Below, one piece after another: positions 16,845-25,832 of a stretch of 64,000 nt of DNA; positions within the stretch are counted from its first letter, which is position 1; each line of letters starts with the position of its first letter. A model generated the notes under the pieces. It was given only the letters and a program-made list of their open reading frames with translations, was not told the origin of the DNA and ran no database searches. The stretch comes from Varibaculum timonense_A. Lineage in GTDB: Bacteria > Actinomycetota > Actinomycetes > Actinomycetales > Actinomycetaceae. The stretch is taken from positions 62,001 to 126,000 of the forward strand of contig NZ_JAQEVU010000003.1 of NCBI RefSeq assembly GCF_027694345.1, written 5' to 3'. A program made the position numbers and the translations under genes.

Positions 16845-18191
16845 TTAAGCTTCCTTTTCTTTGGTGACGTCCCAGCTGGGATCAGATTCGATCCCTTTTT
16901 CGACGAGCTTGGGGTCAGCTGAAAGCGGAGTGCGCGGTTTCGGATAGCGCTTGTCCTGTTTCCACCAAGGCATCCACCCGACATATCCGTCTACTGGCGG
17001 CTGCTGCGATTCTGGTTCGAACCCCAGCTGGGAGGGGGTTTCGGGAATGAAATCAGTCAAGAAATACTTATCCTTATCATCCGCGTAGAGTTTCACCACT
17101 TTCCTAAAGGCTCCCAACTCGAAGAACAGGCAGTTTGTCCAGGGGTTACGGTGATGTTTCTTCATCTTGTAGAGCCAATAGACAAACAGTGCCACATTAG
17201 AGAGCAATGCCAACCAGGCACACACGATATTAGCCGTCGGGTTCATAGTGGCGTAGTTGGTCATGATAGAGGGGCGCACCAAGAGTTCCGGGAAGATATT
17301 ATTAGCCGCAATCCAAAACATCAAAGTGAAACAACGGAACCAAATCCATTGCCCTTTCGCCCAGGTAAAGGCGGGAACCGTACAGGCGAGCAGTAACGCC
17401 AAAGTGCAATACCAGGTGTAATCCGCGAGCGAGTTGTACAGGAAAGAATGATTCCACAGGTCATAGGCAATAATCCACGGCCAGGCCATATCTGCCCAGA
17501 TTAGCCCCTGTACTTTTCCTTTCTTCGCCGAGGAAATAAAGATTTTTCCCAGCCCGGTAATGGTAATAATGTTTAGCACCCCGGCCGCTGCCGAGAGCAG
17601 ATTCCAGTAGCCGCCGATGGTGCGGAATCCGGTGGCGGGGTCAATTCCCACTCCGCTGACCTTAAAGGCATCGGCGGCGGCTTGATACCAGGCGACAGAT
17701 CCGCTAGCAGCAGTAATGTCACGGGTTTCTGGTAATCCCTCGATCATTGAGATTGAGCGAGAGGAATCAATATCCATTAGGCATTGGAAGTTGGTGGCGC
17801 AGGCACGGTAGGTGTCGGCTTCAAAATAGATGGTGAGGTCGCGAATATTGGCTTCCATAATGTTTACTGCCAATCCGATCCACAGGGCTACCCCAAACCA
17901 AATCGCGTATCGGCGAGCTTTTAGGGGGTTACGTTTTCCCCAATGCAGTAGGAACGCGGTCATAGTGGCAGTGGCGAGCATGATGATGAATTTTCCGAAA
18001 GGGAACCAACCCACCATGGGAACCCCATGGATAATCACATAGGGAATGGCTAATACTCCCCCGACTGTCCAGAGGGCGAAAGCAGTCCAGGTCCAGCGGC
18101 GGTGCATTTCTGCCACCAGCATTTGGAGGACAAAAATTAATATCCAAAAAAGATAGACCCAAACCGGGCCTACTTCCCATAAAAACCCCAT
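16845..18191 (-). CDS. Multi-pass membrane protein, DUF5692-like (paralogue A)
   Basis: An integral membrane protein of 448 residues and unknown function, probably of the DUF5692 type (name from memory). It has about 8-9 hydrophobic helices, starting with VYLFWILIFVLQMLVAEM. Motifs shared with the protein at 19451-20410 include AVNIMEANIRD, IIAYDLWNHSFLYN, LADYTWYCTLALLLACTVPAF and NPTANIV. It has an extra polar loop of about 50-55 residues (around residues 125-180, with two cysteines) and a longer hydrophilic C-terminal tail. It is transcribed divergently from the SRPBCC and paralogue B genes across a 209 bp gap. The invariant Asn, Glu, Asp, Trp and Tyr in the membrane segments could form a ligand or substrate site; this is inference. 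Confidence 0.7.
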   Translation of the reverse strand: MGFLWEVGPVWVYLFWILIFVLQMLVAEMHRRWTWTAFALWTVGGVLAIPYVIIHGVPMVGWFPFGKFIIMLATATMTAFLLHWGKRNPLKARRYAIWFGVALWIGLAVNIMEANIRDLTIYFEADTYRACATNFQCLMDIDSSRSISMIEGLPETRDITAASGSVAWYQAAADAFKVSGVGIDPATGFRTIGGYWNLLSAAAGVLNIITITGLGKIFISSAKKGKVQGLIWADMAWPWIIAYDLWNHSFLYNSLADYTWYCTLALLLACTVPAFTWAKGQWIWFRCFTLMFWIAANNIFPELLVRPSIMTNYATMNPTANIVCAWLALLSNVALFVYWLYKMKKHHRNPWTNCLFFELGAFRKVVKLYADDKDKYFLTDFIPETPSQLGFEPESQQPPVDGYVGWMPWWKQDKRYPKPRTPLSADPKLVEKGIESDPSWDVTKEKEA

Positions 18192-18209
18192 TAGAATTCC
18201 TTCTTATTA

Positions 18210-18229
18210 ACCAGGCTGCGCTGCCTGGT
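18210..18229 (-). promoter_or_regulatory. Hairpin in the leader of paralogue A
   Basis: ACCAGGC and GCCTGGT are separated by 6 bases, 19-38 bp upstream of the ATG at 18191. It may be an operator or a 5' UTR stem. Confidence 0.35.
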
Positions 18230-18306
18230 CACTTTGAGCTTACTTATTACCTTTTATATTTGCCACTAGCTGCGAGTATGGCTTTTGGATATTCCTTTTC
18301 AAAAGA

Positions 18307-18368
18307 CGTTACTATTCATCAGAAAGTGGTAAATTTAATGGTAACGCAGGACTGACGAAGATGTTACC
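18307..18368. promoter_or_regulatory. Repeated GTTAC/GTAAC half-sites in the divergent promoter region
   Basis: CGTTAC (18307-18312), GGTAACG (18340-18346) and TGTTACC (18362-18368) give one inverted pair plus a third copy within 62 bp, before the SRPBCC gene. They could be operator half-sites for a regulator of the divergent cluster. The spacing is irregular, so confidence is low. Confidence 0.3.
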
Positions 18369-18400
18369 TGTTTGGAAAAGTTAAGCTACGGAGAAGAAAT

Positions 18401-19447
18401 ATGTCTGTTTTTAACGCTCGTATTGGAAGTATTTTGCGCCTAGGCGCAATTGGGGGCAGTGTCATCCTCGGCGGAATGCTCGGCTTCAGTCAGTTTTCGG
18501 GCAAAGCTACCAAAGAGGAAAATGAGTGGCACTATCCTTCCGATGACTTGATTGACCGCTGTTATTCCAATGGTCGCTCCTCCACTTACGCGATTAATAT
18601 CGATGCTCCCGCCTATGCGGTGTACCGGCACCTAAAACAGCTAGGTTGCGACAAGGCGGGCTCTTATTCTTCCGAGTTTTTGGAACGTACTTTTGCCCGG
18701 CTACCTTTCTTTAATTCCTACGAAATTCAAGAACAGTGGCAAGGGTCAGACGCTTTAAAACCGGGTGATATAGCAGCTTTTGACTTCACGGGTATGTCTA
18801 TGGAGTGGGCAGACGTAGTCCCTGGTAAATATCTTTCCCAGTGGGTAGATACCAAGCATCCACCGCGGGCACCGGGCTCTTTCGCTTTCCGCTACCCGGG
18901 AATGAAACACTATGCGGCTGCCTGGTGCTTCTATCTGATTCCCCTCCAAGGTAATCGTTGCCGGTTAATCAACCATTGGCGGATCGGATTTGAACCCGAC
19001 ACCAAGTTCGCAGCTGCGATTAACTGGATAAATATCGAGCTTATCGGGGGCTGTATGGCGCACCTACAGAACCTATATGTAAAGCGGGTTGCCGAGTTCC
19101 GTAAAAAGCCGCAGTGGCAAGGACGGATTAAGCGGGCAGTGCTGGGAGGTAAGCTCTTCGGCTACGACACTCCGGCAGGACGTTGGGATGGCACCGAACT
19201 TTACGAAGGTATTCACAACCAATGGCTGCGCTATGGACGGCAAGACCCGGCAGTGAACGAGGTACGTCCTCCAGTAACCGATAATCCCGCCTGGCCACCC
19301 TCTTCCGCTGACTCTCCCTGGGCCAAGGTAGTAGATAGTGACTATTTCACAGATTGGGAAGAACCAGAGTTCTCTTGGGAGGAACAGATTCGCCAAAAGA
19401 AAGAGAAAACTTATCTTCCCAACTGGGGTAAAAGGACGGCGAAATAA
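18401..19447 (+). CDS. SRPBCC-like (START/polyketide-cyclase fold) membrane-anchored protein
   Basis: I do not recognise a named family with certainty. The 348-residue protein has a hydrophobic N-terminal helix (about residues 12-30), then a region that reads like an SRPBCC ligand-binding fold: YAINIDAPAYAVYRHLKQLG, a central WYFYLIPL-like strand (AAAWCFYLIPLQGNRCRLINHWRIGF) and a long C-terminal helix. The last 100 residues are polar and rich in Trp and Pro. GGAGAAGAAAT precedes the ATG. It lies 3 bp upstream of membrane paralogue B and divergent from paralogue A, so the three probably act together, perhaps on a hydrophobic ligand. That role is inference. Confidence 0.6.
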   Translation: MSVFNARIGSILRLGAIGGSVILGGMLGFSQFSGKATKEENEWHYPSDDLIDRCYSNGRSSTYAINIDAPAYAVYRHLKQLGCDKAGSYSSEFLERTFARLPFFNSYEIQEQWQGSDALKPGDIAAFDFTGMSMEWADVVPGKYLSQWVDTKHPPRAPGSFAFRYPGMKHYAAAWCFYLIPLQGNRCRLINHWRIGFEPDTKFAAAINWINIELIGGCMAHLQNLYVKRVAEFRKKPQWQGRIKRAVLGGKLFGYDTPAGRWDGTELYEGIHNQWLRYGRQDPAVNEVRPPVTDNPAWPPSSADSPWAKVVDSDYFTDWEEPEFSWEEQIRQKKEKTYLPNWGKRTAK

Positions 19448-19450
19448 CTG

Positions 19451-20410
19451 ATGAAACCGGATTATCCTACCCTGTTCTTTTTTGAACTGGGGCAATGGTA
19501 TGACTACTTGATGCTAGTGGTGGTGATTGCCGCCTTGGCGGTGATGGCCTGGTTGGCTATTCGCTATAAATGGGTCGCGATTGCCGTATTTATCGTGATT
19601 CCGGTGGCACTGACAATTTTTTGGTGGCCTACTTCGCGCGCCGGTACTAACTCGGACGGTTGGTTTCCGATAGTAAAACAGTACTCAGCGCTAATCGGCT
19701 CCCTATCACTGGTAGCGTTGCAATATTTCCCCAAGCTACGCACTAAACGCTGGTATTTATGTATTCCCCCGCTGATTTTGGCGGTGAATATTATCGAGGC
19801 CGTAATCCGCGATTTCCAGTGCTATTCGATTCACGGGGTGGATCCCTCCCAAGGAATGGTTACCTGGGGCGGGCCTTGGAACATTATGAACGGAATCGCG
19901 GGAATCCTAAATTTCCTCATGATTTCGGGCTGGATGGGAATCTACGTATCCAAAGGTAAAAATAAGCAAATTATCTGGGGCGATCTGACTGTTGGTTGGA
20001 TTATCGCCTACGATTTGTGGAATGTTGCCTACGTATATAACTGTCTAGCTGACCGCGCCTGGTATTCGGGGGTAGCTTTGCTCGCCGCTTGCACAATTCC
20101 CGCTTTCTTGCCCTTTGGGAAAGGGGCTTGGATTCAATACCGAGCCTATACCTTGACCTTCTGGTCGGCGATAGTGCTAACTTTCCCGCACTTTATGCAA
20201 GATTCCATGTTTGCTCACCGCAGCGCCCACAACCCGACTGCGATGCTATTGCTGTCAGCAGCAGCTTTAGTGGCTAATGTGGCGGTGTTCGCATACCACA
20301 TTTATAAGGTACGTTCCACCAAACGTTCCCCTTTCACCCAGGAAGTTTATTGGGACACCCCCTACAACTTGCAGATTGCCCGCGAAAACGGAGGTAGAAC
20401 CGAAAACTAA
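19451..20410 (+). CDS. Multi-pass membrane protein, DUF5692-like (paralogue B)
   Basis: A 319-residue integral membrane protein with about 8 hydrophobic segments, clearly related to the protein at 16845-18191: AVNIIEAVIRDFQCYS, IIAYDLWNVAYVYNCLADRAWY, LLAACTIPAFLPFGKG and NPTAMLL line up with its counterparts. It lacks the roughly 55-residue polar insertion and the long tail of paralogue A, so it is the minimal form. It begins 3 bases after the SRPBCC stop and is almost certainly co-translated with it. A strong terminator follows at 20440-20494. The function is unknown. Confidence 0.7.
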   Translation: MKPDYPTLFFFELGQWYDYLMLVVVIAALAVMAWLAIRYKWVAIAVFIVIPVALTIFWWPTSRAGTNSDGWFPIVKQYSALIGSLSLVALQYFPKLRTKRWYLCIPPLILAVNIIEAVIRDFQCYSIHGVDPSQGMVTWGGPWNIMNGIAGILNFLMISGWMGIYVSKGKNKQIIWGDLTVGWIIAYDLWNVAYVYNCLADRAWYSGVALLAACTIPAFLPFGKGAWIQYRAYTLTFWSAIVLTFPHFMQDSMFAHRSAHNPTAMLLLSAAALVANVAVFAYHIYKVRSTKRSPFTQEVYWDTPYNLQIARENGGRTEN

Positions 20411-20439
20411 AAAACTTCTCCTCCCCAGGAGGATACCGT

Positions 20440-20494
20440 AGAGCCTGCCACTTCGATTATCTTAGCCATTTAGCTGATTTTAGTGGCAGGCTCT
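20440..20494 (+). terminator. Terminator after membrane paralogue B
   Basis: AGAGCCTGCCACT (20440-20452) pairs perfectly with AGTGGCAGGCTCT (20482-20494), 13 bp, with a weaker inner TTAGC/GCTGA stem, followed by the AT-rich ATTTATATAT. It ends the SRPBCC-DUF5692 transcript before valS. Confidence 0.8.
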
Positions 20495-20655
20495 ATTTAT
20501 ATATCCAACGGTTTATCTGTCTCAAGGAGGGGGAGGTATTTTTGAGATTGCCCTAGCAAACCGAGTAGTTTAGTAGGGTAGGCAAGCACCAGTTACCGCG
20601 CCCCCTATTAGCTCAAGCGCCGGTAGTTTGGAAATAATGAAACAGGAGATGGCCG

Positions 20656-23343
20656 ATGAGTAATCCCCAAAACCACCGGGATTTAGAAGATATGAACTTA
20701 CCTGCACCAAAAGTTCCTAATCGGGTAAGCGTTGATGGCCTTGAAGAACGCTGGGAACAGACCTGGGAAGAGCAACAGGTCTATGCTTTTGACCGCACGG
20801 CGCAGCGCCAAGAGGTGTTCTCAATCGACACTCCCCCGCCTACGGCTTCCGGCTCTTTGCACGTAGGGCACGTGTTCTCCTATACCCACACCGATTGCCT
20901 GGCTCGCTACCAGCGAATGCAGGGCAAAGCAGTGTTTTACCCCATGGGCTGGGACGATAACGGGCTACCTACCGAGCGGCGCGCCCAAAACTATTACGGA
21001 GTCCGTTGCGATCCCTCGCTGCCCTATGACCCAAATTTTGAGCCGCCTCATCATGGCGATTCCAAATCGGTTAAAGCCCGCGATCAGGTTCCGGTTTCCC
21101 GCAAAAACTTTATTGAACTGTGCGAACAGCTAACTAAAGAGGACGAAAAATCCTTTGAAGCGCTCTGGCGGCGCCTGGGGCTCAGCGTAGATTGGAAGCA
21201 CCAATACCAAACTATTTCTAAAGACTCCCAAAAAGTGGCTCAAACTGCATTTTTACGCAATCTTAAACGCGGGGAAGCCTATCAGGCAGCAGCACCGGGG
21301 CTGTGGGATGTAACTTTCCAAACTGCGGTAGCGCAGGCCGAACTAGAGGCTCGTGACTACCCCGGTCTTTACCATGCCTTAGCTTTCCATCTTCCTGATG
21401 GGCAGGACGTAATTATTGAAACCACCCGTCCGGAACTATTGGCTGCTTGCTGCTGCCTAGTAGCTCACCCCGATGATCAGCGCTACCAGCATCTATTTGG
21501 TAAAACCGTGACCAGCCCGGGCTTTAACGTAGAGGTTCCGGTCTTAGCGCACCCAGCGGCCGAAATGGATAAAGGCGCTGGCATTGCCATGTGCTGTACT
21601 TTTGGTGACGTTACCGATGTGGAATGGTGGCGGGATTTAAACCTACCCACCAGGGTGATTTTAACTAAGGATGGTCGTATTACCCACGAAAACACCGATT
21701 GGATTACCGATACTTCCGGCAAACAGCTGATGGACGCTATTCGCGGAAAAACCACTTTCTCAGCACGGCAAATCGTAGTTGAGGCGCTTAAAGAAAGCGG
21801 AGAGCTAAAGGGCGAACCGCAAAAAACTATGCGGCAAACCAATTTCTTTGAAAAGGGAGATAAGCCGCTGGAAATAGTAATGTCGCGCCAATGGTATATC
21901 CGCAATGGCGGCAGTGACTATACGCTACCGGAACATCAAGAAAACCTTAATACTGAACTCCTCAAACGCGGAGAGGAATTGCGTTTCCACCCCGATTTTA
22001 TGAAAGTACGCTATGCCAACTGGGTACATGGTCTGCATAATGACTGGTTGGTTTCTCGCCAGCGTTTCTTCGGGGTACCGATTCCGCTGTGGTACCGCAT
22101 TAATCAGAACGGCGAAATCGATTACGACCAGGTGTTAATGCCTTCTGAAGAATCCTTGCCGATTGATCCCAGCAGTGATGTACCTGAGGGATTTACCGAA
22201 GATCAGCGGGGCAAAGCCGGCGGATTTGCCGGAGAAGTCGATATTTTAGACACCTGGGCAACCTCTTCCCTGACTCCCCAGATTGCAGGCGGTTGGCTGC
22301 GAGACGAGGATTTATTCCAGCGAGTATACCCCATGGATGTGCGTCCCCAAGGTCAAGACATTATCCGTACCTGGCTGTTCTCGACCGTGGTGCGTGCCCA
22401 CCTAGAATTCGGCGCCCTTCCCTTCAAAAACGCCGCGATTTCCGGTTGGATTCTAGACCCCGATCGCAAAAAGATGTCCAAGTCCAAGGGGAATGTAGTA
22501 ACCCCGATGGGACTGTTAGAAAAACATGGATCCGATGCAGTTCGTTATTGGGCCGCAGCTGCACGGCTGGGAACCGATACCGCTTTTGAAGAAGCCCAAA
22601 TGAAAATTGGACGCCGCCTAGCGATGAAACTGCTAAACGCTTCCAAGTTCGCACTTTCAATGACCGAGGACGCTGGTCTATGCCTAGATCCCGCAAAAGT
22701 AATCATTCCTTTAGATAAAGCGGTTATTGCCCGCCTCAGTGAGGTTATTACCGCTGCTACAGACGCATTTGAACGGTATGACCACACCCGCGCTCTAGAG
22801 CAAACCGAGTCCTTCTTCTGGGATTTTTGTGACAACTACCTAGAGCTAGTAAAAGACCGTGCCCACAATTTTTCCGGAAAATGGCAAGAGGACGCCCAAG
22901 ATTCCGCTCGCTGCGCCCTCGCCATAGTGGTCGATAACGTAACCCGACTGCTAGCTCCGTTCCTACCTTATTCAGCCGAGGAAGTATGGTCTTGGTATCG
23001 CACCGGCTCCGTCCATATCGCGCCCTGGCCAAGCGTCTCCCCCGAGCTAAAACAGGTGGCAGGAGATAGCCAGCTCCTTAAACTCGCGGGCGACACGCTG
23101 AGCGTACTGCGGAAAGTAAAATCCGAAGCCAAAGTAGGTCAGCGCACCCCATTTGAGCAGGTAACTATGGTTTACGCTGATGATTGGTCTGCCAATAATC
23201 TTCCGGCAGTTCGCGCCGATTTAGAGGCTGCTGCCTCACTCAACGGGACGGTAAATATCGAGGTAGATGCGGATGCCTCTGCTCCGGTATCTACCCGAAA
23301 TGCGGTGCTGGGAACTCCTCCAGCCAAGAAACCCCGTAATTAA
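20656..23343 (+). CDS. valS: Valine--tRNA ligase
   Basis: Class Ia synthetase charging tRNA-Val, 895 residues. The HIGH-type motif is PPPTASGSLHVGHVFSYT, followed by MGWDDNGLPTERRAQNYYG; the KMSKS motif is KKMSKSKGNVV. An editing domain (CP1) lies between them and the anticodon-binding domain follows. The sequence style is the archaeal-like ValRS found in many Actinomycetota rather than the Escherichia coli type. AGGAG lies 8 bases before the ATG. The 245 bp leader shows no convincing T-box. Confidence 0.97.
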   Translation: MSNPQNHRDLEDMNLPAPKVPNRVSVDGLEERWEQTWEEQQVYAFDRTAQRQEVFSIDTPPPTASGSLHVGHVFSYTHTDCLARYQRMQGKAVFYPMGWDDNGLPTERRAQNYYGVRCDPSLPYDPNFEPPHHGDSKSVKARDQVPVSRKNFIELCEQLTKEDEKSFEALWRRLGLSVDWKHQYQTISKDSQKVAQTAFLRNLKRGEAYQAAAPGLWDVTFQTAVAQAELEARDYPGLYHALAFHLPDGQDVIIETTRPELLAACCCLVAHPDDQRYQHLFGKTVTSPGFNVEVPVLAHPAAEMDKGAGIAMCCTFGDVTDVEWWRDLNLPTRVILTKDGRITHENTDWITDTSGKQLMDAIRGKTTFSARQIVVEALKESGELKGEPQKTMRQTNFFEKGDKPLEIVMSRQWYIRNGGSDYTLPEHQENLNTELLKRGEELRFHPDFMKVRYANWVHGLHNDWLVSRQRFFGVPIPLWYRINQNGEIDYDQVLMPSEESLPIDPSSDVPEGFTEDQRGKAGGFAGEVDILDTWATSSLTPQIAGGWLRDEDLFQRVYPMDVRPQGQDIIRTWLFSTVVRAHLEFGALPFKNAAISGWILDPDRKKMSKSKGNVVTPMGLLEKHGSDAVRYWAAAARLGTDTAFEEAQMKIGRRLAMKLLNASKFALSMTEDAGLCLDPAKVIIPLDKAVIARLSEVITAATDAFERYDHTRALEQTESFFWDFCDNYLELVKDRAHNFSGKWQEDAQDSARCALAIVVDNVTRLLAPFLPYSAEEVWSWYRTGSVHIAPWPSVSPELKQVAGDSQLLKLAGDTLSVLRKVKSEAKVGQRTPFEQVTMVYADDWSANNLPAVRADLEAAASLNGTVNIEVDADASAPVSTRNAVLGTPPAKKPRN

Positions 23344-23366
23344 AGGTATAGGGTAGGCTAACTATC

Positions 23367-25280
23367 ATGATGGACTGGTTTAAGGACAAACAAGTAAAGA
23401 CCGAACCCGTTATCGGATTTCCCCCCGGAACAGTGGCGGTAGCAGGTAAAGCTCCCGGAACGCTTAAGGAGTTCTCAATGCCCGCCATCTCCCAGTGGGG
23501 AGAAAACGAAAACGTTGTCTCTCTATTTCGGCGGCGAGTAACTCAAGATCCCTCCCAGACCGTTATTGAACAAAAAACCCTACTCGGGGAACAGTGGAGA
23601 AAACTGTCCGCCGGAGAATTTTGGGATGAGATTAGCTCAGTGTCTCGCGGTCTGCTAGGGATTGGTCTAAAACCGGGAGATTGCTTGGCTTTGCACGGTC
23701 CAACTTCCTACGAGTGGACGCTAATCGATATGGCTTGCCTAGCTATTGGGGTCGTGACTGTCCCGATTTACGAAACTGACTCGGCAGCGCAAATCGAATG
23801 GATTTTACAGGACGCCGATATTCATTACGCAATCGTCTCTACCCAGTCCTCGGTGGAACTAATGCACGCGGTTGCTGGTCGCGCGGAACATAAATGCAAA
23901 ATCTATTCCTTAGCGGCTGGAGATTTACTTTCTATTATCGAGGCCGGACGGCAAATAGCTCCGGCAGTTATCGATTCCTATAACAATCAGCTGACCGCCG
24001 ATAGTGTCGCCACCATTATTTATACTTCTGGAACCACTGGACGCCCTAAAGGTACAGTAATAACCCAAGGTAATGCGACTTCCCTATTGCCTAATCTTTT
24101 AGACTATTTGACAGAAATCGGGATGCAAAAGACTACCCGCTGTTTATTGTTCTTACCGGTTGCCCATGCCTTGGCGCGGCTGGTGTCCTGGGGGGCGTTG
24201 CTAGGACCTGGGGTTCTCGGATTAGTACCTGACACCAAGAATCTATTAGCGGATTTAGCTTCCTTTAAGCCCTCATATATTTTGGCTGTACCGCGCGTCC
24301 TCGAGAAAGTTTACAATGCCGCCGATGCTTCTGCTGGTCACGGCTTGAAGCTGCGGCTATTTAGACTAGCGGCTAAATCTGCCATCGACTATTCAAAAGC
24401 GCTCGATACGGCAGAAGGGCCGTCCCGAGCCCTCAAGGTTCGCAGACAAGTATTTTACCAACTAATCTTGTCGCGCCTGACCAACCTATTGGGCGGAAAC
24501 GCGAAATATATTATTTCCGGGGGCGGCCCCCTATCGGTACGGCTGGGACATTTCTTCCGCGGGATTGGAGTCACGGTTTGTGAAGGTTACGGCTTGACGG
24601 AAACACTAGGGCCGGCAACCGTTAATGTCCCCCACCGGGCAAAAATTGGTTCTGTTGGGCAGCCGGTACCAGGAATTGCGGTTAGAACTTCTGACGTTGG
24701 TGAAATTCAGTTTAAAGGTAACCCCATGTCGAAGGGTTACCTGAATATCGACTCTAAAGACAACCCCCTCTACACCGAAGATGGTTGGCTACGAACCGGA
24801 GATAAAGGCTGGATTGATACTGATGGCTTTGTTTATATAACTGGTCGCATGAAAGAAATAATTGTGACCGCCGGGGGCAAAAATGTCTCTCCAGAAATCT
24901 TAGAAGATGGTCTGCGCGGACACCCGCTAATCTCGAATGTGGTAGTCGTAGGCGATAGGCGTCCCTTTATCGCAGCATTAGTAACTTTAGATTCAGAAAT
25001 GCTCCCCGGTTGGCTACGCAATCACAACCTGCCACCGATGGATGTTTCAGATGCGGCGCGTCACCCGGCTGTACTAAAAGCCTTAGAGCGCGCGGTGGGC
25101 AGAGCTAATCAGAAGGTCTCGCGCGCCGAATCCATCCGCAAGATTCGCGTCCTCACCACCGATTTTTCTTTAGAAAACGGTACGATGACGCCTTCGCTGA
25201 AGGTAAAACGTTCGGTAGTAATCAAGCGTTTCGAGAACGAGATTAACGCCATTTACGGCGGTCCGCTGGAACAAGAATAG
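23367..25280 (+). CDS. Long-chain acyl-CoA synthetase (FadD15-like), second copy
   Basis: Same family as 11875-13692: IIYTSGTTGRPKGTVITQ, CEGYGLTETLGP, DGWLRTGDKGWID and KEIIVTAGGKNVSPE are all present. The listed start (23367, 637 residues) begins MMDWFKDK with a weak ribosome-binding site. A second candidate, ATG at 23478, has AAGGAG six bases upstream and would give 600 residues. The LKEFS just before it resembles the usual N-terminus of the family, which favours a start upstream of 23478, so the choice is open. It lies 24 bp after valS, probably in one transcript, and is convergent with the chorismate mutase gene. Confidence 0.9.
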   Translation: MMDWFKDKQVKTEPVIGFPPGTVAVAGKAPGTLKEFSMPAISQWGENENVVSLFRRRVTQDPSQTVIEQKTLLGEQWRKLSAGEFWDEISSVSRGLLGIGLKPGDCLALHGPTSYEWTLIDMACLAIGVVTVPIYETDSAAQIEWILQDADIHYAIVSTQSSVELMHAVAGRAEHKCKIYSLAAGDLLSIIEAGRQIAPAVIDSYNNQLTADSVATIIYTSGTTGRPKGTVITQGNATSLLPNLLDYLTEIGMQKTTRCLLFLPVAHALARLVSWGALLGPGVLGLVPDTKNLLADLASFKPSYILAVPRVLEKVYNAADASAGHGLKLRLFRLAAKSAIDYSKALDTAEGPSRALKVRRQVFYQLILSRLTNLLGGNAKYIISGGGPLSVRLGHFFRGIGVTVCEGYGLTETLGPATVNVPHRAKIGSVGQPVPGIAVRTSDVGEIQFKGNPMSKGYLNIDSKDNPLYTEDGWLRTGDKGWIDTDGFVYITGRMKEIIVTAGGKNVSPEILEDGLRGHPLISNVVVVGDRRPFIAALVTLDSEMLPGWLRNHNLPPMDVSDAARHPAVLKALERAVGRANQKVSRAESIRKIRVLTTDFSLENGTMTPSLKVKRSVVIKRFENEINAIYGGPLEQE

Positions 25281-25388
25281 GGATAGTTATTATTTTTTAT
25301 CTAGCCGATTCTTAAAAAGCTAGGCTCGCGGTATCTAAACGGTTCTCCCTCTAGAGGGATATAGATATTAGGCTAGAGGTACTTTTGG

Positions 25389-25715
25389 CTATTCATTCCG
25401 ATTTTGCTGCTCCGCTATTCCAATATGATGCCGGATAACTTCCTCCACAATAAATTTAAGGAACTTTTCGGCAAATACCGGATCGAGACCGGCTTCTTCC
25501 GCCAGGTTACGTAGTCGCTTTACCTGCTGTTTCTCTCGGTTTTTATCTTCAGCTTTAAGCCCCAGTTCTGCCTTTAAATAACCAACTTTTTGGGTACATT
25601 TGAAACGCTCAGCCAAGATATGAATTAACGCCGCATCTATATTGTCGATAGTGGCACGTGCCTTTAGTAACTGCGGGGGAATGTCCGGAAGTTTGTTATC
25701 CTGCTTGTTATCCAT
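25389..25715 (-). CDS. Chorismate mutase, AroQ type
   Basis: Rearranges chorismate to prephenate for Phe/Tyr synthesis. The 108-residue all-helical protein has the AroQ pattern: RATIDNIDAALIHILAERFKCTQKVGYLKAE at about residues 20-50, with the first-helix Arg and the Lys of VGYLKAE as active-site residues, then an RNLAEEAGLDPVFAEKFLKFIVEEVI helix. A short polar N-terminus precedes it. It is alone, not fused to DAHP synthase or prephenate dehydratase. It follows clpX on the same strand after 117 bp. Confidence 0.9.
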   Translation of the reverse strand: MDNKQDNKLPDIPPQLLKARATIDNIDAALIHILAERFKCTQKVGYLKAELGLKAEDKNREKQQVKRLRNLAEEAGLDPVFAEKFLKFIVEEVIRHHIGIAEQQNRNE

Positions 25716-25832
25716 GCCCTAAGGATAAAGCACTGCCGCAGGGCTCAGCTATAAGTGTCCAAGCTAAGTATTGAGACAGTTTTCGATAAAACCTATAACC
25801 TTGATGGTATCATCCTAGCTGCATAGTAGGTA

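Noticed and set aside
20520..20655. Possible T-box riboswitch before valS (GGGTAGG...TTACCGCG)
   Set aside because: The conserved T-box sequence and antiterminator are not matched and no specifier loop is evident; the resemblance is a few bases.
20640..20668. Five-codon uORF (ATG GCC GAT GAG TAA) overlapping the valS start
   Set aside because: Its ATG is too close to the AGGAG to be used; it arises by chance from the sequence GATGGCCGATGAGTAA.
25281..25388. Palindrome CCCTCTAGAGGG between the second fadD and the chorismate mutase gene as an attachment site
   Set aside because: Short, without a matching second copy, integrase or tRNA gene nearby; more likely part of a weak convergent terminator.
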